This document shows, one piece after another, positions 26,172 through 33,609 of a stretch of 64,000 nucleotides of DNA. Source of the DNA: Cellvibrio sp. KY-GH-1 (lineage in GTDB: Bacteria > Pseudomonadota > Gammaproteobacteria > Pseudomonadales > Cellvibrionaceae). The position numbers were made by a program, and so were the translations under genes. The DNA lies in contig NZ_CP031728.1 of assembly GCF_008806975.1 (NCBI RefSeq), forward strand, positions 2,687,501 to 2,751,500. Direction: 5' to 3'. The notes under the pieces were generated by a model. It was not told where the DNA came from. It saw only the letters and a program-made list of their open reading frames with translations, and made no database searches. Each line of letters starts with the position of its first letter. Position 1 is the stretch's first letter.

Positions 26172-28814
26172 TTATTGTAAAGAGGCTTCACGCTCGCTAT
26201 AGCCCAACATGGCTTTATCGAGCAGGTTACTAATACGTTGACTCAAGGTGCCAAAACCGCGTAACTGCACTTCAAAGAAGATGCCGCGATCATAATCGTC
26301 ATTGCTTAAATCCTGCAGGAAATCCTGGCTGAAATCGAAATCCACCCACTGGCGGGCCAATACGCGGATACGATAGCAACAATCGGTGTATTCGAGCCCG
26401 GCAAAGGTATCGAGTTCCGCACTGAAATTAAAATCATAGTTAGTGCGTGCAATTACCGCCCACTGGTTATTCAGGGGCCAGAGCGCGGTTACATCCAACT
26501 GATCCAGGGTTTCGCCGATTTGCGGGTTAGTATCCAGTGGGCTCAGGGTCACCGGATCGCGCGAGTAACGATAGCCCAGATTCAGGATGCGGTATTGCTC
26601 ATCCATGTAATGCAGGCTGCTGCTCACGGCGTTAACTTTCTTTTGCTGGTGATCATAGAGAATGTCGTTGGAAAGGCGCAGATGATCGCCCAGTTGCGCA
26701 CTCACCTGACCCGCAATGGCGGAGCTGCTGCGGGTATTGGCATAGTCATCTTCATTGTTGAGGATACTAACTTCGCGGTCCTCAAAATAATTGATCTGCC
26801 CCACACTCAAACGCACCCGCTCTATACCGGTATCGGCTTCAACGAAGCGGCTCGTCAGCCCCACAGCGAGGTGATTGGCGTCGTCAATACGATCGCCACC
26901 AGAAAAACGCGAATCGCGGAACAACTGCTGGTAGGTAAAAACCAAATCCGAGGTGTCGAAGTTGACGTAGCTGGTCTCGCTGGTCAAACCGTAAAACGCA
27001 TCCTGATTTTCGTAGTCGCGATACAAGTAAAACGCACGCGGCTCAAGGGTTTGGGTGAAAGCCTCGCCAGACCATTGCCGGTCGCGCTCGAAGTACAAAC
27101 CAGTATCCAACGAGCCTTGTGGCGCCACAATGCGGGGACTGGTGTCGGCGTCTGCACGCATATTGGTCGCATCCAGTTGATAGCCCAGAGTTTTGACCCC
27201 CACACCCGGTTTGATAAACCCGGCGGCGTACTGTTTGTCCCAGGTCAAGCCGTAATTGGTGCGGAGACGCTCGCCAGTAATCAAATCAGCTTTATTAAGG
27301 GCCTGTTCCGGGTTATCCCCAAAGTAGCGGTTCATTGCAAAGTGGGTGTATTCGTTATCCAGCTCCAGCAGCCACTCATTAATGCGATATTCACCATCGG
27401 CATTCAACCGCGGCAACTCGCGATACGGCAATTGGTTGTCCGTTAGCAGGCGAAACTCCTCAATCTTTCCGGCTAACTGCCAATGATCTGTGGTGTAGCT
27501 ACCCGATATACGCTGACGGATATAGGCTTGGCGGTTCAAATCCACAGCGCTACTATCCACATCGCGCAGATAATCGGTATCGCTCACATCGGTGTAATCG
27601 ATAAGAGTGGACCAGGGCTGATTGCGTCCGCCAGTCTGGTTCAGATTGAACTGCCAGCGATCTTTACCTTTGTAGGGATAGGCATCTTCCTCGGCAAGCT
27701 CACCGCTATCAATTTGATCCTGCAGGCGCTCACTGTAGCCACCACGATCATCATTCAGGGCGCTGGCGTTTAATTGAGTGTCAAAGCTGCTCGACATATG
27801 ACGCAGCTCACTGGCCAGAATGTTGCCGTGATCCGACAAATAGCGCCAGGTGAAAGTGGCATCGTAATTGGGTGCAATATTCCAGTAAAAGGGCGCTGTA
27901 AATTCACCGACGCCGTCATTTTCATCAAACCCCATAGAGGGAAAGAGAAACCCGGTTAAACGATCTGGCCCAATAGGAAAGCGGAAATAAGGGGCATAGG
28001 CGATGGGAATATCTTTGACTTCCAAACGCATATGTTTAGCGGTGCCGTAATGCTTGTCATTGTGCAAGGTGATATTGGAGCCGCGGATCATCCAGGTATT
28101 GTCTCCTGGCTCGCAACTGGTAAAAGTCCCTTGGTCCAAGCTGATAATCTGATCACCAAACTTTTCAAGTTTTTCCGCGCGGCCACGCACACGTGTTTCG
28201 TAAAGTACAAAACGGGCCTGTTCCAGCTCGGCGTTGCCGGTGTTGGTGTCTACATAGGCGCGCTCGGCGCGTAGCAATACACCCGGCTCACGCACCTGAA
28301 TGTTTCCTTTCAACTCGGCTTCACGCGTTGTTTTATCAAACGTGAAGGTGTCGGCGCGGAACGAGCGGCGCCCCTGAGTAAGGCGCACATCACTGTGCAT
28401 AACAAATTTGGTTTGCTTTTCCGATTCAGAATAATCCGCAGTACCGAAAATATTCGCTTTTTCCGGGTCCATCTCTGATTCCGCATCATCGCGGGGTGGT
28501 GCTATATAAGCACCACAGCAAGCAACCGGTACTTGTTGCTTTTGCTCCTCGGTTAACTCTTCCATCGGAACCCAATCCAATTCGCGCAAAGCGTCATTGG
28601 GATTAATCTGGGCAACTGCTGGGGCACCGGAGGACGACGAATTGCTAGCACTGGACGACTGGTCCTGCGCCCACACGGAAGCGGCAGGCAGCAGCAATAG
28701 GCCTGCGCACTGGGCCGCAATCGACAGGGCCAGCCGCGAAGGGACAAATGATCTATATCGATTTTTTAATGAAAAGTATCGATCTTGCTTGGGTTGATTC
28801 TGGGTTGGAGCCAT
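26172..28814 (-). CDS. lptD: LPS-assembly protein LptD
   Basis: The outer-membrane translocon that inserts lipopolysaccharide together with LptE. 880 residues: signal peptide (ending SVWAQ, about residue 50, with a long charged n-region), an N-terminal beta-jellyroll (about 140-260, SDVRLTQGRRSFRADTFTFDKTTREAEL), and a large C-terminal barrel. Paired cysteines are present at both ends (VACCGAY near residue 98 and TDCCYRIRVLARQW near residue 805), as required for the interdomain disulfides. First gene of the lptD-surA-pdxA-rsmA-apaG-apaH run. Confidence 0.97.
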   Translation of the reverse strand: MAPTQNQPKQDRYFSLKNRYRSFVPSRLALSIAAQCAGLLLLPAASVWAQDQSSSASNSSSSGAPAVAQINPNDALRELDWVPMEELTEEQKQQVPVACCGAYIAPPRDDAESEMDPEKANIFGTADYSESEKQTKFVMHSDVRLTQGRRSFRADTFTFDKTTREAELKGNIQVREPGVLLRAERAYVDTNTGNAELEQARFVLYETRVRGRAEKLEKFGDQIISLDQGTFTSCEPGDNTWMIRGSNITLHNDKHYGTAKHMRLEVKDIPIAYAPYFRFPIGPDRLTGFLFPSMGFDENDGVGEFTAPFYWNIAPNYDATFTWRYLSDHGNILASELRHMSSSFDTQLNASALNDDRGGYSERLQDQIDSGELAEEDAYPYKGKDRWQFNLNQTGGRNQPWSTLIDYTDVSDTDYLRDVDSSAVDLNRQAYIRQRISGSYTTDHWQLAGKIEEFRLLTDNQLPYRELPRLNADGEYRINEWLLELDNEYTHFAMNRYFGDNPEQALNKADLITGERLRTNYGLTWDKQYAAGFIKPGVGVKTLGYQLDATNMRADADTSPRIVAPQGSLDTGLYFERDRQWSGEAFTQTLEPRAFYLYRDYENQDAFYGLTSETSYVNFDTSDLVFTYQQLFRDSRFSGGDRIDDANHLAVGLTSRFVEADTGIERVRLSVGQINYFEDREVSILNNEDDYANTRSSSAIAGQVSAQLGDHLRLSNDILYDHQQKKVNAVSSSLHYMDEQYRILNLGYRYSRDPVTLSPLDTNPQIGETLDQLDVTALWPLNNQWAVIARTNYDFNFSAELDTFAGLEYTDCCYRIRVLARQWVDFDFSQDFLQDLSNDDYDRGIFFEVQLRGFGTLSQRISNLLDKAMLGYSEREASLQ

Positions 28815-29058
28815 TAACCGCGGTCTCGTACTGGCGGGCGAATATGCGCACTGCCGTCAATTGTTGGATTTGCTGAACTGAGTCAACAGGCGCCTGAAAA
28901 AGTTGCCGCCGAAAAAATTGCAGCGATTCTACTGGAAACCGCCTGCACTGGGAATGAATAGCACCAAAAGCAATAGATTGGGGAAAGAGCAGCGACTGGA
29001 GTAGAATCCGCGACCAATAACACCCCCTGGAATAACGCCCTAAACTATCAGGCCACCG

Positions 29059-30120
29059 ATGACAGATTCCACCAGCAGCTCCGTTACCGATACCCGCAAG
29101 TTAGCGCTTGCCAACTGGACAACCCTTAACACACCAGAAGCGTGGCATCCGATTATACTCCAAAGTCTGGGCAGCGATGCCGGCTTCCGCCGTTACTTCC
29201 GCTTTCAACAACCCTCTCAATGGCTGGCTGTGGATGCCCCGCCCGGCACGGAAGACAGCCAACAGTTTATTGCGATTGCCGCATTGATTCATGCCCAGGG
29301 CGTGCATAGCCCGGCAATATTTGCCGCCGATCCCAACCAAGGCTTCCTGCTGGTGGAAGACATGGGCGATAACTTATTGTTCCGCGCCGCAAATAATCAC
29401 AATGCCGACCTGCTCTATCATCAAGCAATCGACACACTACTGCAGCTGCAGGGTTGCGCAGATAATCCAACATTAATTCCTCGCTACGACCGCGCCTTGC
29501 TGCGCCGTGAACTGGAAATTTTCAGCGAATGGTTTGTGGGCAAGCTTTTAGGGCACCCGTTGTCCACAGCGGAACAACAGCTGCTCGACCATCTTTTTAA
29601 TTTGTTGGAAGACAATTCCCTGAATCAACCCCAAAGCTTTGTGCACCGCGACTATCACTCGCGCAATCTGATTCTGCGCAGCGACAACCAACTGGGTGTT
29701 ATTGATTTCCAAGGCGCACTCTGGGGTGGAGTCACTTACGATTTAGTCTCGCTGCTACGCGATTGCTACCTGCGCTGGCCAACGGAAAAAGTAACGCAAT
29801 GGGCGCTCTATTACCGAGCGCGAGCCATCGAACTCCAACAAATCCCGGAAGTAGATGCGAAAATATTTTTGCGCTGGTTTGACCTTATTGGATTGCAGCG
29901 TCATATCAAAGTGCTGGGCATCTTTGCACGCTTGAATTTGCGCGATAACAAGCCTGGATACCTGCAGGATTTACCGCTTGTGATTCGCTATACGCTGGAG
30001 GTCGCACAGGAATACCCAGAACTTCAGGTCTTTGCACATTGGTTTGCGCGCACCCTGCTACCGCTCGCCCAACAACAGGAATGGTACGCAGATTATCAAA
30101 GTGCCGGGGATCGCCCATGA
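29059..30120 (+). CDS. amgK: N-acetylmuramate/N-acetylglucosamine 1-kinase AmgK
   Basis: Phosphorylates MurNAc at C1 in the recycling route that bypasses MurA (known from Pseudomonas). 353 residues of the aminoglycoside-phosphotransferase fold: nucleotide loop in SDAGFRRYFRF, catalytic loop HRDYHSRNLIL near residue 200 and metal-binding VIDFQGALWGG. It overlaps the next gene by four bases (ATGA), so the two are coupled. Divergent from lptD across 244 bp. Confidence 0.92.
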   Translation: MTDSTSSSVTDTRKLALANWTTLNTPEAWHPIILQSLGSDAGFRRYFRFQQPSQWLAVDAPPGTEDSQQFIAIAALIHAQGVHSPAIFAADPNQGFLLVEDMGDNLLFRAANNHNADLLYHQAIDTLLQLQGCADNPTLIPRYDRALLRRELEIFSEWFVGKLLGHPLSTAEQQLLDHLFNLLEDNSLNQPQSFVHRDYHSRNLILRSDNQLGVIDFQGALWGGVTYDLVSLLRDCYLRWPTEKVTQWALYYRARAIELQQIPEVDAKIFLRWFDLIGLQRHIKVLGIFARLNLRDNKPGYLQDLPLVIRYTLEVAQEYPELQVFAHWFARTLLPLAQQQEWYADYQSAGDRP

Positions 30121-30812
30121 AAGCCATGATTCTCGCCGCAGGTTTGGGAAATCGCATGCGCCCCCTGACCGATCACACCCCCAAGCCCCTGCTCTGTGCC
30201 AACAACAAACCCTTGATTGAATACCATCTGGAAAATTTGCAGCGCGCGGGCATTCGCGACGTCATTATTAACCTCGCCTATCTGGGTGAAAAAATTCGTG
30301 CACATCTCGGTGATGGCGAGCGCTGGAATTTGCAGATCCAGTATTCGCAGGAACCCGAACCGTTGGAAACCGGCGGCGCGATTTTAAAGGCGCTGAATTT
30401 ACTGGGCGATGAAACGTTTTTATTAATAAATGGCGACGTCTGGAGCGATCTGGAATTTAGCGAATTGTGTGCGCAACTATTAAGTCCCACACACTTGGGT
30501 CATTTGTTATTGGTGCCTAACCCGGAATTTCATCCTCTTGGCGATTTTGCCTTGAGCGATTCCGGCGTATTACTGGAAGACGCGCAAAAAAAACATCCGC
30601 AGCGATTCACCTTTGCCGGCATCAGTTTACTAAAACCGCAATTGGTATCCCACTACCCGAACAAGCGCGCAAAGTTTCCATTAGTTGAGTGCTTTCGCCA
30701 CGCCATTGCGCAACAACAATTAAGCGGGCAACTGCATCACGGACACTGGAGCGACGTAGGCACACCGGAGCGTCTGCAAGAACTTGAAGATTATTTATCC
30801 CCAATCACCTGA
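30117..30812 (+). CDS. murU: N-acetylmuramate 1-phosphate uridylyltransferase MurU
   Basis: Makes UDP-MurNAc from MurNAc 1-phosphate and UTP, the step after AmgK; this gives cells a route to cell-wall precursors that avoids the fosfomycin target MurA. 231 residues from the ATG at 30117, which overlaps the amgK stop codon; a longer frame upstream lies within amgK and is not used. Motifs: MKAMILAAGLGNRMRPLTD, TPKPLL, ETGGAILKAL and LLINGDVWSD. Confidence 0.93.
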   Translation: MKAMILAAGLGNRMRPLTDHTPKPLLCANNKPLIEYHLENLQRAGIRDVIINLAYLGEKIRAHLGDGERWNLQIQYSQEPEPLETGGAILKALNLLGDETFLLINGDVWSDLEFSELCAQLLSPTHLGHLLLVPNPEFHPLGDFALSDSGVLLEDAQKKHPQRFTFAGISLLKPQLVSHYPNKRAKFPLVECFRHAIAQQQLSGQLHHGHWSDVGTPERLQELEDYLSPIT

Positions 30813-30817
30813 TCGTA

Positions 30818-30838
30818 GGGGCGCAATTTATTGCGCCC
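30818..30838. terminator. Hairpin between murU and the convergent small envelope gene
   Basis: GGGCGCAA-TTTA-TTGCGCCC, a perfect 8-bp stem starting 6 bp after the murU stop. Only scattered T follow (TGATTTATTGTTTTC), so it is a moderate terminator. Confidence 0.6.
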
Positions 30839-30868
30839 TGATTTATTGTTTTCTAATTGTCTAAACAA

Positions 30869-31549
30869 TCAATTCATCGCCAACAACTGGTGATTACCAT
30901 GATGATCAACCTGCATCACCAACTGAATATCATTATTCGCGGTATCCACTACTTCGCCATTCAATAACAACTCCGTTTTAATCGGATAAACGCCTTGCGG
31001 CAAACCTTCAGGCAGGGTGAAGGTAAATTCATTTTTGTAGCGGCCGCCGGCTTTGGTGTTTTCATTCACCGGCTTGGTGAAATTTTTTAATTCCTTGGTG
31101 TTGTCTTCATTGTCGTAAATCGCAATACGCTCTTCGATCAATGCCGTTTTATGGCGGGTACCCGGCACCACCACGATATCCGATTGAATGATCACTTCCT
31201 GGCCGGGTGCCACTACGTTGCCCGGCAAGGTTTTGGTTTGATACTCAGTGGCCACAGGCTCTGCAGGTAAATTCTGATTTTTGGTTTTGTATTCTTCGGC
31301 AACCTGCTCCTCTTTGGCGATGCGCTCGGACCGGTGCTTGATAATCATTTTGGTAATTAAGGTCACTGCCACAGCAACTGCTGCAACACGCGCTGCCGCT
31401 TTTAAGCGCTCTCGATTCTTACAGCCCTGATCGCCACTTTTGCATTTGTAGGAGCGATCAATATTGTCTTTCAGATCGCTCAAACTAAATGCGTAGGCAG
31501 GTGAAATTAATGAGAACGAAAGAATAGCAATTATAATTTTGGCTTTCAC
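30869..31549 (-). CDS. Envelope protein of unknown function next to the kinase
   Basis: 226 residues from a GTG at 31549, chosen because GGGGG lies nine bases upstream; a TTG at 31564 is possible. A signal peptide (ending SPAYA) is followed by a short Cys pair (CKSGDQGC), a hydrophobic Ala/Val segment (about 55-70) and then a mixed beta domain (PGNVVAPGQEVIIQSDIVVVPGTR; FTFTLPEGLPQGVYPIKTELLLNG) resembling an Ig-like carrier fold. I do not recognise the family. It follows the Ser/Thr kinase gene on the same strand by about 43 bp, so the two are probably cotranscribed. Confidence 0.65.
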   Translation of the reverse strand: MKAKIIIAILSFSLISPAYAFSLSDLKDNIDRSYKCKSGDQGCKNRERLKAAARVAAVAVAVTLITKMIIKHRSERIAKEEQVAEEYKTKNQNLPAEPVATEYQTKTLPGNVVAPGQEVIIQSDIVVVPGTRHKTALIEERIAIYDNEDNTKELKNFTKPVNENTKAGGRYKNEFTFTLPEGLPQGVYPIKTELLLNGEVVDTANNDIQLVMQVDHHGNHQLLAMN

Positions 31550-31591
31550 AGTAATAGCCCCCAAGTGAGTTATTTAGATGCGCTCAACAAA

Positions 31592-33424
31592 TTATTTAAT
31601 AGTGAACCCGGATTCCTTGAGTTTGCGCTGGGTTTCCTGGGCGCGATTTTTTAACGCTACCGCCGCTTGGTAGCTCGCATCCAACTCCAGTACAGACTCC
31701 GCTTTGGCTATCGCGCAGGAATAATTTTTCTTATCCATACAGCCTTGTGCATCACTCATCAACCGCGTGATTTTTACGGTGAGCGCACTGGCCTGTTCCT
31801 GAGCCAAGGACGCAGATTGTTTAATCGCTACAGCTTGGGCATTGGTCGGGTCCAACTCCAAAATACGAACAGCCGAATTAACCACACATGAATAGTCGCG
31901 CCCAGACAAGCAAGTTTGCGCGCGCGCCAACGCACTGCTAATTTCCTGTTCTTTTTTTGCTGCGGTTTGCGCCTGTTGCGCGCGCGCCACACTCAGTGCC
32001 TCATGAAAACTCACCACCTGCGAGCTATGTGCACCTATTGCTTCCGCTTTTTGTAAAAACAATGCCGCACAATCCAAGTCCTGCTGCTGCAAACAGGTTT
32101 TTGCTTCAGCAATTAACTCGTTAATTTTCTCATCGCTAGCACGCTGTTCATTGGCGCGCTGGGCGCTTAACAACAATTGTCTGGCGATGACATTCTCCGG
32201 GTCAAGATTGGCGGCCACCAAACTGTGTTCAATTGCGCAATCAAAATTTTCTTCCGCAAAACAGCGTTGCGCTGCCGCCACTTTTTCCGCAATAGTCGCC
32301 CGTACTTTTTGCTGCGCCTGCTGCTGGCTATAGGCAAACCAACCGGCCCCCAGCAGCGACACCAAGGCCAGACCAATAGCGCCACGCAAGAGTATTGGAT
32401 TGCGCCGGGGAAATAACGCATCAGAAAATTGCGCGACACTCGCGTAGCGCTCGGACTTTACTAACGCCAGACCACGACTTAAGGCTTTCCACTCGCGCGA
32501 ACTCAATCCCTCTAAACGCTTGGCCTGCATTTTGTGCTCAAGAGCTTGCAGTGCCGAGCGATTATTGTAGGGATGACGCCCCGCCAACATTTCATAGACA
32601 ACACACGCCAGCGCGTAAACATCGTCAGTAAATGCGAGCGGCTCATCTTTTACCATTTCGACCGTGGCGTAGGCCGGTGTTAATGCACCCAACTGACCTG
32701 CATCGAATTTATGCTTGTGCGCTTCGCGATTGGTCGCGCGCGCGATACCAAAGTCGAGCACTTTGGCGCTGCCGTCGGGAGCGACAAATATATTGCCCGG
32801 TTTGAAATCCGCATGAATAAATTGCCGCTGATGGGCGTAAGCCAATGCCGCGCATAGATCGCGCGTGATTTTCCACACCTGTTCTTTGGGCAACCCCTGA
32901 TTGCGCTGCGCCTTGATTAATTGATCGAGCGGCTGACCTTCGAGTAGCTCCATGGTCATAAAAAGCGTATCGCCGTCGCGATCAAAATCGTGCACGGTCA
33001 CAATATTCGGATGCGCCAGGGTTTGGGATTTTGCCGTTTCCTGCTGCAAGGTAACGAAGGCGTCCGGGTGATCTTTAAAATCCTGATTCAATACCTTGGT
33101 GGCGATATACGGATTGGGGTCTTCGGCTTCTACTTTGCGCAAATCCCGGGTTTTATAGACGGTACCCATACCGCCATGGCCCAGCACATCCTCCAACAAA
33201 AAGCGTTTCTTGAGCAGCAACCCCTTGCCGGTGTGCGATTGCTCAACTAACTCACGCGCACGCGCAAAGCCAGCTGAGTGATTGTGGGATGCGGAATAAC
33301 GGGTAATTTGGGTAGAGTGATCAGTAGCAGAATGCGCGGGTGCAGTAGTCCCTGCCACGCGGGTTTCACCCGTAGCAAGATCGGCGCGAATCTGGGTCTG
33401 ATTGGAATTGTTGGAATCGGTCAC
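31592..33424 (-). CDS. Membrane Ser/Thr protein kinase with four Cys-paired C-terminal repeats
   Basis: 610 residues. An N-terminal disordered stretch (1-70), then a Hanks-type kinase domain (about 75-335): glycine loop GHGGMGTV (82-89), ATP lysine K110, catalytic loop HADFKPGN (204-211) and DFG (224-226). The usual HRD is HAD, seen in some bacterial kinases. One membrane helix follows (346-365). The rest is periplasmic: four TPR-like repeats at about 375-600, each carrying a C-x7-C pair (388/396, 444/452, 505/513, 562/570). The extracytoplasmic part probably senses a signal. Confidence 0.88.
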   Translation of the reverse strand: MTDSNNSNQTQIRADLATGETRVAGTTAPAHSATDHSTQITRYSASHNHSAGFARARELVEQSHTGKGLLLKKRFLLEDVLGHGGMGTVYKTRDLRKVEAEDPNPYIATKVLNQDFKDHPDAFVTLQQETAKSQTLAHPNIVTVHDFDRDGDTLFMTMELLEGQPLDQLIKAQRNQGLPKEQVWKITRDLCAALAYAHQRQFIHADFKPGNIFVAPDGSAKVLDFGIARATNREAHKHKFDAGQLGALTPAYATVEMVKDEPLAFTDDVYALACVVYEMLAGRHPYNNRSALQALEHKMQAKRLEGLSSREWKALSRGLALVKSERYASVAQFSDALFPRRNPILLRGAIGLALVSLLGAGWFAYSQQQAQQKVRATIAEKVAAAQRCFAEENFDCAIEHSLVAANLDPENVIARQLLLSAQRANEQRASDEKINELIAEAKTCLQQQDLDCAALFLQKAEAIGAHSSQVVSFHEALSVARAQQAQTAAKKEQEISSALARAQTCLSGRDYSCVVNSAVRILELDPTNAQAVAIKQSASLAQEQASALTVKITRLMSDAQGCMDKKNYSCAIAKAESVLELDASYQAAVALKNRAQETQRKLKESGFTIK

Positions 33425-33556
33425 GCAACATCCCCGGCGCGTTTGGACTTGGCTCAGGGAAGAATATTATCACGGCAAATCAGTTTTATCGCGCCAGAGT
33501 AGACTAAAGAAGAAGCGATACTGAAATAGTCATATCTACCAGTTGCAGACCAATAA

Positions 33557-33590
33557 AACGAACTGCAGGATAGCTTCCGTGCAGTTCGTT
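33557..33590 (-). terminator. Terminator of the secreted glycoside hydrolase gene
   Basis: A perfect 11-bp stem (AACGAACTGCA / TGCAGTTCGTT) around a 12-nt loop, followed on the minus strand by TTTTATT. It starts about 20 bp after the stop codon. Confidence 0.8.
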
Positions 33591-33609
33591 TAGGCGTTTA
33601 ACAGCCGGG

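Noticed and set aside
26520..27446. 308-codon plus-strand frame inside lptD
   Set aside because: Antisense to a certain lptD; no ribosome-binding site and no recognisable domain. A shadow of codon use on the other strand.
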